Shown here: positions 1 to 7,402 of the stretch, in pieces
Layout: the number at the start of each line of letters is the position of its first letter
How positions within the stretch are numbered: the first letter of the stretch is position 1
Source of the DNA: Clostridium sp.
GTDB taxonomy: Bacteria; Bacillota; Clostridia; Clostridiales; Clostridiaceae
Assembly: GCF_029258205.1 (NCBI RefSeq)
Contig: NZ_JARHZJ010000036.1
Span: 1 to 40,795 of the forward strand
Reading direction: 5' to 3'
Length of the DNA stretch: 40,795 nt
Position numbers and translations under genes: made by a program
Notes under the pieces: model-generated
What the model saw: only the letters and a program-made list of their open reading frames with translations
Databases searched by the model: none
What the model was told of the DNA's origin: nothing

Positions 1-1362
1 AACTTTTTTACTTCCTTCAACTTCTAATGTAGCTATTGGGTTTGTAATCTTTTTTTCTATAACTTTCCACTCTTTTAAATTTGAAGTTTCATCAGTAGTT
101 ATTACTACATTGGGTTGAGTATTATTAGGTTTAAAAGTGACTTTACCTGTAGATGTCTTATCTGCTTTTATATAAGACCAATCTAGCTTTACAGGACCTG
201 ATGTTGATTGATCCGCACTTCCAGGCGTTCTAAACTCAATATTCCCAGTAAATCCACTTTTTACATCAAGTATCCCATTGTCTTTGTTTAATACAATTAT
301 AGATCCATTATTAGCCACTAACTCTTGTATAGAAAATGTACTATTATTCTTGCTAATATCTAGCTTACTATTTCCTGTTAATTCTAACTTTCCACTTAAA
401 CCTGTAAATTCTTTATCTGCATCTACTGTGATATTTGAATTTTCTAATTTTACATCCTTATATCCTTCAATAAAAGGTCCATTTGTATTTGTATAACCTT
501 TAAAATCTATGTTTGTATTTGCTGTATTATATGTATTTTCAAACTTATTAACATTTACATTTCCAATAACAAATTCTACATTTGCATTTACCTTTCCAGT
601 AGAACCACTAGCATTAACTCCCTGTTCTACTTTCACACCAGAATTTAATTGTATACTAACTCCAACATTAGATTCTCCTGTATCAGAACCTGCATAAATT
701 GCCTTAAACTCAAATGGATTCTGAACAGATCCAGTAACAATCAAACTAGACTTTGCACCAGTTTTTTTTGTTCCTTGATGTGAACCACCATACACTGTTG
801 GTTTTTCACGATTATTCATATTTCTCTTTACATTATTCATGTTAAGTTCATATCCATTTAGATATATCTTTGGAGTAGAAAGTTCTGTATTTTCTAATGT
901 AACATTTGATTCTAACTGAATAGGTACTCTACTAGTAAGACAACTTTGTGATCCTATACCAGTAATTTTAATAGACTTCTTAAATGTAAATACTCCTGCA
1001 TCTGAACTATTATCATCATTTTGAATAGTTACGGTATTTAATAATACTATTGTATCCCCTTCATTTGCTATACTATATGCTGTTTTAAAATCATTATATG
1101 GGTTATTCTCTGTCCCATTTCCTGAAGAGCTAGCTGCTGTTTTAACATATATTGTTTTTGATTTTTTACTTTCTATATCAGAACTAGAGACATTTTTCTT
1201 ATTGTTTTCTGTTCCTATTTTTTTATTCTCATTTTCAGATGAATTTTTCATAACAACATTTGTATTTTCCTGTGCAAATACAGTGTATGATACTCCATTT
1301 AATATTGAACTTGTTCCAATTAAAGTTGCTAAACTTAAAATTATTATTTTATCTTTTTTCAC
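1..1362 (-). CDS. Secreted surface protein, beta-helix-like (C-terminus beyond window)
   Basis: The frame is open for 454 codons from a GTG start at 1362 to the window edge; I checked it in triplets and found no stop. GGGAG sits a few bases upstream. An ATG two bases upstream runs straight into TGA, so GTG is the only sensible start. Residues 1-30 form a signal peptide (KKDK, hydrophobic core, cleavage after VFA). Residues 31-70 are a polar, Lys/Asn/Ser-rich linker. About residues 70-135 (TIYVK, then GNGTENNPYNDFKTAYSIA, then EGDTIVLL) match the opening turn of right-handed parallel beta-helix surface proteins of the DUF1565/pectate-lyase-like type. The rest is Asn/Thr/Ser/Val-rich, as expected for stacked beta coils. 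It probably acts outside the cell as an adhesin or wall protein. The anchor type and any enzymatic domain lie beyond the edge. Function is not assignable from this part. Confidence 0.8.
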   Translation of the reverse strand, partial: MKKDKIIILSLATLIGTSSILNGVSYTVFAQENTNVVMKNSSENENKKIGTENNKKNVSSSDIESKKSKTIYVKTAASSSGNGTENNPYNDFKTAYSIANEGDTIVLLNTVTIQNDDNSSDAGVFTFKKSIKITGIGSQSCLTSRVPIQLESNVTLENTELSTPKIYLNGYELNMNNVKRNMNNREKPTVYGGSHQGTKKTGAKSSLIVTGSVQNPFEFKAIYAGSDTGESNVGVSIQLNSGVKVEQGVNASGSTGKVNANVEFVIGNVNVNKFENTYNTANTNIDFKGYTNTNGPFIEGYKDVKLENSNITVDADKEFTGLSGKLELTGNSKLDISKNNSTFSIQELVANNGSIIVLNKDNGILDVKSGFTGNIEFRTPGSADQSTSGPVKLDWSYIKADKTSTGKVTFKPNNTQPNVVITTDETSNLKEWKVIEKKITNPIATLEVEGSKKV

Positions 1363-1646
1363 ATTTTCACTCCCTATCAAATATTTAAAATAAGATTTAT
1401 CTACTATATTTAAAAATCTACATTTAAAACAAGTTAACTTATAAAATTCCCTTAAATAAAACCTAAGAATGTGATTTTTATATATAAAATTTATCATAAA
1501 AAGTTAAATTTTCTGATAAATTTTAATTAATATTTTTAAGATTTATTATAAATTATGTTACATGTGTTGTCCATCAATATTTGTTTCTTATATATAACCA
1601 ACAAAAAGTAGACAATATAATAAAAACGATATTTATTTTTTAATTT
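1363..1646. other. Intergenic region upstream of the surface protein
   Basis: This stretch holds the upstream region of the surface-protein gene and the 3' side of the NhaC-family gene. An 11-bp inverted repeat (AAAATTTATCA and its complement) spans about 1486-1524. It could be an operator, but it is made only of common AT words. I see no small gene, no recognised VirR-type box and no convincing terminator. Confidence 0.4.
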
Positions 1647-3356
1647 CTACCTACTTTTGTCATCTACTTTTTTACCAAATATCATTGTTAATATGAATAA
1701 AGCTACTAAGGATAAAGGTAATACTATGAAAATACTTAATCCTAAACCAGCTGGAATATATCCAAATAATACAGCTACTAATCCTACAAATACTGCATAC
1801 CATATTTGAGTTCTCACATGCTCTATATGATCGCATCCTGCACCTGTTGAAGAAAGTATTGTTGTATCAGAAATAGGTGAACAATGATCTCCGAAGATAG
1901 CACCTGTTAATACTGCCGATGTACTTATTACAATAAAATTCCACTCTGGATTTATTGCAAATGCTAGTGGAATTGCAAGTGGCATTAATATTCCCATTGT
2001 TCCATAAGCTGTACCTGTTGCAAAAGCTATTATTGAACCTAAAGTAAATATTATTGCTGGCAATAAAAATGCTGGTATTGAATCTGATAGTACTCCTACC
2101 AAATATGAAGCTGTTCCTAACTCTTTAATTACAGAACTTAAAGACCAAGCTAATATAAGAATTACTCCTGTTATTAAAAGTCCTTTCATTCCTTCAACCC
2201 AAATTCCTATTCCTTCTGAAATAGTAAATATTTTTTTGCAAACTCCTAATATAAGAGCCACTATAGTTGCTAATAAGGCTGATTGGAATAAAACCACTGA
2301 AGCATCTGCTTTTGAGAATGCTGCTTGTATTCCAGCGAAACTAAAAGGTGTATTATTAATAAGCTCCATTATGGCTAAATCTTCTCCACCCATTATAGTT
2401 ATCCATCCACTATAATAAAATCCTACTAAAGATGATACTATTAAAACTCCAATTGGAATTATTGCATTCCAAATACTTAATTTAATTCCCTCTATAGGTT
2501 CTAAATCTTCACTATCTGACGAAATTTCTGTACTAGACAAAACTTCTCCTCTTCTAGCTCTTCTCTCAGCTTTAAGCATAGGTCCAAATTCTCTTAAAGT
2601 TAATGCTGATATTAAAACAAAAGCTAAAATTAATATATTATAAAATCTATATGGTATTGTTTCTAAAAATACTCCAAAACCATCTCTCTGTATTCCTACA
2701 CTTTTTAAAGCATCTCCAATTAATCCAACCTCTAATCCTATCCAAGTTGATATTATAGCTAATCCTGCAATTGGAGCTGCTGTTGCATCTATAACAAAGG
2801 CTAATTTTTCTCTTGAAACACCTAATTTATCTGTAACTGGTCTCATTATTGGTCCTACAATCAATGAATTAGCATAATCATCAAAGAAAACTGCTAAACC
2901 TAAAAGCCAAGTTGTAATCTGTGCACTCTTAACTGTCTTAGCCTTTCTTGCTAAAGCCTCAGCTATAGCCTTTGCCCCTCCCATTTTAGCTACTAAATGA
3001 ATTACTCCTCCAATAACTAAAACTTGAAGAATTATCCCCGCATTCCAAGGATCTGCTAAGGAATTTAAAGCTCTATAAGTAAAATCAATAAACCCTTGAG
3101 TTAAAGCTGTAAATATATTAAACCCATTTAGCTTAAGCATTATACATCCTGTAATTGTTCCTATAAATAAAGAAACTATAACGTTCTTAGTTAAAAAAGC
3201 TAATACAATTGAAACTAATGGTGGCAAAATTGTCCACATTCCAAATTTAACTGAATTTACCGCCGCAGCATCCTCAGCAGCAAAGACTAATGTTGAGCAT
3301 AACATTGTCATAGCAAAAATCGTTAAAAAAACTTTAAATCTTGTTTTGTTTCTCAT
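1647..3356 (-). CDS. NhaC-family carrier, probable lysine transporter
   Basis: Encodes 569 residues, the usual length for NhaC-superfamily carriers, with AAGGAGGG ahead of the ATG. It is an integral membrane protein with about a dozen hydrophobic segments. Residues 1-27 look like a cleavable signal or first membrane helix. NhaC-type motifs are visible: FFDDYANSLIVGPIMRPVTD near residue 160, and GAIFGDHCSPISDTTILSS near 480. Family annotation alone would say Na+/H+ antiporter. The gene is preceded by a lysine riboswitch with its own terminator (3437-3726), and comparative work named such L-box-controlled NhaC proteins LysW, a predicted lysine transporter. Lysine uptake is therefore the better guess; ion coupling is inferred from the family. 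It appears to be a single-gene unit transcribed from 3756-3784. Confidence 0.88.
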   Translation of the reverse strand: MRNKTRFKVFLTIFAMTMLCSTLVFAAEDAAAVNSVKFGMWTILPPLVSIVLAFLTKNVIVSLFIGTITGCIMLKLNGFNIFTALTQGFIDFTYRALNSLADPWNAGIILQVLVIGGVIHLVAKMGGAKAIAEALARKAKTVKSAQITTWLLGLAVFFDDYANSLIVGPIMRPVTDKLGVSREKLAFVIDATAAPIAGLAIISTWIGLEVGLIGDALKSVGIQRDGFGVFLETIPYRFYNILILAFVLISALTLREFGPMLKAERRARRGEVLSSTEISSDSEDLEPIEGIKLSIWNAIIPIGVLIVSSLVGFYYSGWITIMGGEDLAIMELINNTPFSFAGIQAAFSKADASVVLFQSALLATIVALILGVCKKIFTISEGIGIWVEGMKGLLITGVILILAWSLSSVIKELGTASYLVGVLSDSIPAFLLPAIIFTLGSIIAFATGTAYGTMGILMPLAIPLAFAINPEWNFIVISTSAVLTGAIFGDHCSPISDTTILSSTGAGCDHIEHVRTQIWYAVFVGLVAVLFGYIPAGLGLSIFIVLPLSLVALFILTMIFGKKVDDKSR

Positions 3357-3436
3357 TATAAATCCCTCCTTAAATATCTAGTGAATTAATTTATAGAGGT
3401 ATTTTCTTATTTTTTCTATTATAAAATTTATGAAAA

Positions 3437-3467
3437 AAGACCTTAGGCTTAATCAACCTAAGGTCTT
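3437..3467 (-). terminator. Intrinsic terminator of the lysine riboswitch
   Basis: A perfect 11-bp stem (AAGACCTTAGG and its complement) with a 9-nt loop is followed on the minus strand by six Ts. It lies between the aptamer and the NhaC-family start, so it acts as the expression platform. The bases 3452-3463 can pair instead with 3548-3559, the 3' strand of aptamer helix P1: 11 of 12 positions pair, counting one G-U. That gives a mutually exclusive antiterminator. Confidence 0.85.
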
Positions 3468-3476
3468 AATACTTAA

Positions 3477-3537
3477 TAAAATTACTTTTGCAAATAAAAT
3501 TACTTTTGCAAATAAAATTACTTTTACAAATAAAATT
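3477..3537. repeat. 18-bp tandem repeat, three copies plus a partial
   Basis: The unit TAAAATTACTTTTGCAAA is present at 3477-3494 and 3495-3512 exactly. The third copy at 3513-3530 has one change, and a partial fourth runs to 3537. It lies between the lysine aptamer and its terminator, so copy number sets the distance between the two pairing partners of the antiterminator. Confidence 0.9.
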
Positions 3538-3545
3538 TTATTTAA

Positions 3546-3726
3546 TTCCTTAAGATGATAGCCCTCCACATTTTGTGACAGTGTTGTATATATTCTATAC
3601 AACCCCAGCATTTAGCCTTAAAGTATTAGCTAAAAACTTCGGCGATAATCCCTTTCCTAAAACTTCTACGCTACTTAACTCCATTTTAGTAATCTTGATT
3701 CTCGCGCCTCTACCTCTTCTTAAATT
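3546..3726 (-). ncRNA. Lysine riboswitch (L box)
   Basis: Read on the minus strand, the conserved L-box blocks occur in order: AGAGGTAGAGGCGC, then AAGGGATTATCGCCGAAG, then ATGCTGGGGTTGTATAG with a complementary ATACAAC arm, then ACTGTCA, then TGGAGGGCTA. P1 is formed by TTTAAGA at the 5' end and TCTTAA at the 3' end. It should bind lysine and favour the terminator at 3437-3467, so the carrier downstream is made when lysine is scarce. No lysine biosynthetic gene is adjacent. Confidence 0.92.
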
Positions 3727-3755
3727 ATTCACTTTTAATTATTATATTATATACA

Positions 3756-3784
3756 TTTATACAATATAAATTTATTCTTTTCAA
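3756..3784 (-). promoter_or_regulatory. Promoter of the lysine-riboswitch transcript
   Basis: On the minus strand, TTGAAA (3779-3784) and TATAAA (3756-3761) are separated by exactly 17 bp and sit about 30 bp ahead of the aptamer. This fits a housekeeping sigma-A promoter. Confidence 0.75.
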
Positions 3785-3811
3785 GCATTTATTAACTTTA
3801 TTAATCATTTA

Positions 3812-5425
3812 TTAAAAAAAACCCGATTTTATTATAGAAATCAATAACCACAATCCAAAAATTCCCGATACAATAAAGCCTATTAATCCTAAAATAGGAA
3901 CTCCTTGAAAAGTAGGTCCAGTTTTAGCATTAACTATTAATGAGGATCCTATTATCATACATCCAACGATTAAAGAGAATGCTATCCTATTTACCATTTT
4001 ATTCAAATCCGTAAGTGGTTTATCTAAACCTTTCATTTCAAATTGTAGCTTAGCTCTTCCTTTAGTTAAACTATCCACAAGTTCTGAAAATTTAGTAGGA
4101 ATTTCTATGCTTTTAGTAGCAAATTTATAAGCTTCAGTCATAAGTTTATCCTTGTTTAAATTTTTTAGTATCTCTTCTTTATTTCTTTCCTTTACATAAG
4201 GATATATACATTCCATAATTTCTAAATCTGGATCTATTTTAGCTATAACACCTTCTAATATAACTATTGATCTTACTAAAGTAACTAACTCCTTTGGAAA
4301 CTGAATATTGTTTCGTTCTGCTATATCAAATATTTCTTTAAACAACTCTGATATTTTTATCGTCTTTAAGGATGCATTTATATATTTTGAAACTATATTT
4401 TTCAAATCATCATATAATACTGAATATTCAACTTTTCCTTTTTTTATACCTATAGCATTTACAAAATCAACTAAGGTATCAATATCACCTAAAACCATAG
4501 CAGTTATTGCCTTATTAAGCCAATTTCTTAAATTGGCTTCTAAATTTCCAACTAAACCAAAGTCTATAAAATAAATTTTTCCTTCCTTTACAAATAAATT
4601 TCCTGGATGAGGATCACCATGAAAAAATCCATCTTCAAATACTTGTTTAAAAAAGGAATTTGCTAATTTGTTTGATATATCTTCTAAATCATATCCTTCT
4701 TCTTCTAAAATATTAAAATCTGTTATTTTACAACCATTTATATATTCCATAGTAAGAATTTTTTTAGAAGTAATTCTATCAATAACTTTTGGTACACCAA
4801 CACAAACTACATTTTTATTTAATTCTCTGAACTTTTCAGCATTTTTTGCTTCCTTTTCAAAATCAAGTTCACTTAATGTAGCACTTTCAATTTCCTTAAA
4901 TGCTTCAACAGGATTAATTAATGTATTCGATATATGATTAGATGTTAATTTACTTAGTCTTCTTAATATACTTAGATCAAGTTTCATTTTTTCATCAATT
5001 TTATAATGTTGAACCTTAACTACTACATCTCTTCCATCTATTAATTTAGCTCTATGAACTTGTGCAATTGACGCTGAAGCTAATGGCGTTTCACTAAACT
5101 CTAAGAAATATGTATTTATATCAGTCCCAAAAGATTCATAAAATATTTCCTTTACCTTATCAAAATCTGTTATTTCATTATTATCTTGTAATTTTTCTAA
5201 CTCTTCAATATAAGCTTTAGGAAGTAAATCTGGTCTTGTACTTAATATTTGTCCAATTTTAACAAAGGTTGCCCCTAACTCTTCTAAAGCCTTTCTAAAA
5301 GCTTTTGGTCTAGGTTCAATCTTTTTACTGTTAGGTACCTTTGATGAAATTAAAAAGTCAAAACCATAGTAAGTAAATACCCTAACTATCTCTTTTAATC
5401 TTTTTGCACTCTGTCCCTTACTCAT
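3812..5425 (-). CDS. UbiB/AarF/ABC1-family atypical kinase
   Basis: Encodes 537 residues, with AGGAGGTG ahead of the ATG. UbiB hallmarks are all present: the KxGQ motif (KIGQ at 57-60), the Ala-rich nucleotide loop with ASASIAQVH at about 116-124, the Lys of VVVKVQ at 137, the catalytic loop HGDPHPGN at 269-276, and the metal-binding DFG at 288-290. Two hydrophobic helices at about residues 480-537 should anchor it in the membrane. UbiB proteins are ATPases that support isoprenoid-quinone or lipid processes elsewhere. An anaerobic fermenter of this kind is not expected to make ubiquinone, so a lipid-related role is the likelier reading. It follows the phasin-like gene in the same direction, separated by 141 bp holding a hairpin. 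The pair is probably functionally linked. Confidence 0.88.
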   Translation of the reverse strand: MSKGQSAKRLKEIVRVFTYYGFDFLISSKVPNSKKIEPRPKAFRKALEELGATFVKIGQILSTRPDLLPKAYIEELEKLQDNNEITDFDKVKEIFYESFGTDINTYFLEFSETPLASASIAQVHRAKLIDGRDVVVKVQHYKIDEKMKLDLSILRRLSKLTSNHISNTLINPVEAFKEIESATLSELDFEKEAKNAEKFRELNKNVVCVGVPKVIDRITSKKILTMEYINGCKITDFNILEEEGYDLEDISNKLANSFFKQVFEDGFFHGDPHPGNLFVKEGKIYFIDFGLVGNLEANLRNWLNKAITAMVLGDIDTLVDFVNAIGIKKGKVEYSVLYDDLKNIVSKYINASLKTIKISELFKEIFDIAERNNIQFPKELVTLVRSIVILEGVIAKIDPDLEIMECIYPYVKERNKEEILKNLNKDKLMTEAYKFATKSIEIPTKFSELVDSLTKGRAKLQFEMKGLDKPLTDLNKMVNRIAFSLIVGCMIIGSSLIVNAKTGPTFQGVPILGLIGFIVSGIFGLWLLISIIKSGFF

Positions 5426-5464
5426 AAATTCACCTCCTATAAGACAATAAAATCCTAAATTATA

Positions 5465-5551
5465 AAAACTCTACAAACCATTGAAAAGCTTAGTCTTCCT
5501 AGCTATTTACATAGCTATAAATTCTACCCTTCATATATCTTGTAGAGTTTT
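5465..5551 (-). terminator. Long-loop hairpin between phasin-like gene and ubiB-like gene
   Basis: A perfect 12-bp arm pair (AAAACTCTACAA at 5465-5476 and its complement at 5540-5551) encloses 63 nt. Inside is a smaller hairpin, TAGCTAT/ATAGCTA at 5500-5517. On the minus strand the 3' arm runs into five Ts. It may be a terminator or attenuator that lowers ubiB-like expression. The internal structure is more than a simple terminator needs, but I recognise no known riboswitch motif. Confidence 0.55.
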
Positions 5552-5566
5552 CTATTATTTTATAGA

Positions 5567-5905
5567 CTAAATTTCTTCTTCATTTAATTTAGCTTCTAAT
5601 ACGGCTATTCTTTCTTTTAATTTATTTATTTCTTCTAAAGTCGCTTTGTTAGCTTCATCAAACATAGCTTTAAAATCTGCTTTTGTGAAAGGTTTCATAT
5701 TGTCTAACTTAGTCATTATTTCACTAGTTGCTTGTGTAGTTTTTTCTTCCACATCTCTTTTTAACTCTTCTGATAAAACTTTGCCATCTTCAACAGTTAT
5801 CTTTCCTTTAGAAACCATATCTTGTATAAAAGAATCTGTTTTTTCATAAGCATTAGCTGCCGTTCCAATTCCAGCTAATATAACTTTTTTTAATTCATTC
5901 ATCAT
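5567..5905 (-). CDS. Phasin-like helical protein
   Basis: Encodes 112 residues with two adjacent ATG codons; AGGAG lies 8 bases ahead of the first. The sequence is almost wholly alpha-helical and charged. Residues 1-30 resemble the AGIGTAANAYEKTDSF start of the PhaF/PHB-granule-associated family, and residues 85-112 form a heptad-rich coiled coil (EEINKLKERIAVLEAKLN). There is no signal peptide or membrane segment. Similar small proteins occur beside UbiB-like kinases in Firmicutes, which matches the arrangement here. No polyhydroxyalkanoate gene is visible, so a granule role is doubtful. A scaffold or partner for the neighbouring kinase is an inference only. Confidence 0.8.
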   Translation of the reverse strand: MMNELKKVILAGIGTAANAYEKTDSFIQDMVSKGKITVEDGKVLSEELKRDVEEKTTQATSEIMTKLDNMKPFTKADFKAMFDEANKATLEEINKLKERIAVLEAKLNEEEI

Positions 5906-6013
5906 GAAATCATCTCCTAAACCATAATTTACTGTTTAAATTTTTATTATATTTTACTATTAATTTTTTCAAATTTAAAGTTTATTATTCTTAAAATAAT
6001 ATTAATTATAAAA

Positions 6014-7258
6014 TTATCTATTTCTCATGAACTTTTCTATATCTTCTACAGACTTAATACATTCTTTTGTTAGAACTTCACAGCCATCTTTAGTAACCAA
6101 AACATCATCTTCTATTCTTATTCCAATAGATTCTTCTTCAATATATAATCCTGGCTCTACAGTATAAACCATTCCTTCTTCAAGAATGATGTTTCTCTTA
6201 CCAACATCATGAGTATCAAGACCTAAACTATGTCCTATTGAGTGAAAATAATACTTTCTATAATCCTTTTTATCTTCTATAAGACCTAATCTTACACAAG
6301 CTTCAGCTAAAAGATTATTTGCTTTATTATTTAATTCATAGAATCCAACTCCTGGTCTTATAGAATTTATTATCTCTTCATTTACTTTTAAAACTTCTTC
6401 ATAAACTTCTTTTTGTCTATTAGTAAACTTTCCATTAGCTGGGAATGTCCTTGAAATATCTCCATTATAATAATTTACTTGAGCTCCTAAATCAAAAAGA
6501 ATTAAATCTCCATCTTTTATTTCACTGTTATTATCAACATAATGTAAAGTGGCCGCATTTACACCAGCAGCTGCTATAGTTTTAAAAGCATAGTCCTTAA
6601 CTCCACTTTGTTTTAAATAAAAATCAAAATATGCTTCTAATTCATACTCCTTCATTCCAGGTTTACATTGCTTCATTAAAAGTTCTACGCCTTTAGCTGT
6701 TATATGAGCAGCTTTCTTTATTTCCTCTACTTCTTCTTTACATTTAATTTGTCTTAAAATAGCTATATCTCCATAAACATCTTTTATATTTACTTGAGGA
6801 TATCTTTCTTTAATTTCCTTTGCAAAACTTTGACTTTTACTCATTTCTTCATCAAATGAAACTCTTTCTAAATCTAAATAAAGATTTTCTACAATTCCAT
6901 TAGTAAAAATCATATTTAAATCACTTTTAAATTCTTCTAAATATTTTATATTCTCTATACCAGAAACTTCTCTAGCTTCATAATCTCTTATAGTTTTTCC
7001 AGTCCATCTTTCTTGCTCTAAATTTGGTTTTAGTATATAAAGAACTTCATCAACCACACCATTTATTTTCTTTATAAGTAGTATATGCTTTTCTTCATCT
7101 ACTCCCGTTAAATAATAAAAATTTCTGTTTGGAGTAAATGGAAAATATTCATCTGCTGTTTTTCTTTTGGCTTCTCCTGCAAATAAAACTAATAATGAAT
7201 TGTCTTCTAGCTTCTTTAATAAATTCTCTCTATTTTTAGTAAAAACTAAACTTTTCAT
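6014..7258 (-). CDS. M24-family Xaa-Pro aminopeptidase
   Basis: Encodes 414 residues, with GGAGGG ahead of the ATG. It removes N-terminal residues preceding proline in the cytoplasm, using two metal ions. An aminopeptidase-P N-terminal domain covers about residues 1-160, including the NRNFYYLTG motif at 44-52. The pita-bread catalytic domain covers 175-410. All five metal ligands are visible: D256 and D267, H343 in HSIGHSLGLDTHDVG, E368 in TVEPG, and E383 in RIEDDV. The gene is a single unit downstream of the adhE terminator and preceded by a 35-nt palindrome. It is longer than the 350-residue clostridial prolidases and fits the PepP type. Confidence 0.9.
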   Translation of the reverse strand: MKSLVFTKNRENLLKKLEDNSLLVLFAGEAKRKTADEYFPFTPNRNFYYLTGVDEEKHILLIKKINGVVDEVLYILKPNLEQERWTGKTIRDYEAREVSGIENIKYLEEFKSDLNMIFTNGIVENLYLDLERVSFDEEMSKSQSFAKEIKERYPQVNIKDVYGDIAILRQIKCKEEVEEIKKAAHITAKGVELLMKQCKPGMKEYELEAYFDFYLKQSGVKDYAFKTIAAAGVNAATLHYVDNNSEIKDGDLILFDLGAQVNYYNGDISRTFPANGKFTNRQKEVYEEVLKVNEEIINSIRPGVGFYELNNKANNLLAEACVRLGLIEDKKDYRKYYFHSIGHSLGLDTHDVGKRNIILEEGMVYTVEPGLYIEEESIGIRIEDDVLVTKDGCEVLTKECIKSVEDIEKFMRNR

Positions 7259-7290
7259 CTTAATCCCTCCAATTCTTATTTATTAAATTT

Positions 7291-7325
7291 TACCATATAT
7301 AAGATTTAAAATCTTATATATGGTA
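7291..7325. repeat. 35-nt near-perfect palindrome upstream of the peptidase gene
   Basis: Two 17-nt arms (TACCATATATAAGATTT and its exact complement) are separated by one base. It lies 33 bp upstream of the peptidase start and just after the adhE terminator. Neither strand has a good T-run after it, so an operator or mRNA 5' stabilising hairpin is as likely as a terminator. Confidence 0.7.
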
Positions 7326-7349
7326 CATCTTTATATATTTTTATATAAA

Positions 7350-7378
7350 AATACTCACTAGAAAATCTAGTGAGTATT
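7350..7378 (-). terminator. Terminator of adhE
   Basis: A 12-bp stem (AATACTCACTAG and its complement) with a 5-nt loop is followed on the minus strand by a T-rich tail. It lies 25 bp after the adhE stop codon. Confidence 0.85.
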
Positions 7379-7402
7379 TATCCTTATCTCATTCCAAAAC
7401 TA

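Noticed and set aside
1647-3356. Plain Na+/H+ antiporter call
   Set aside because: The lysine riboswitch in front makes amino acid transport the more economical explanation; the antiporter label rests on family name only.
3477-3537. CRISPR-like array
   Set aside because: The units are contiguous, with no spacers, and only 18 bp long; it is a simple tandem repeat.
3575-3769. 64-codon plus-strand frame near the lysine leader
   Set aside because: The sequence is fully explained as a lysine riboswitch and its promoter on the minus strand.
5465-5551. Known riboswitch in the ubiB-like leader
   Set aside because: I compared it by eye with guanidine, c-di-GMP, SAM, TPP, preQ1 and manganese motifs and found none of their invariant blocks.
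5567-5905. Polyhydroxyalkanoate granule protein
   Set aside because: No synthase or depolymerase is in the window. The similarity is to the general helical phasin fold, not to granule-specific members.
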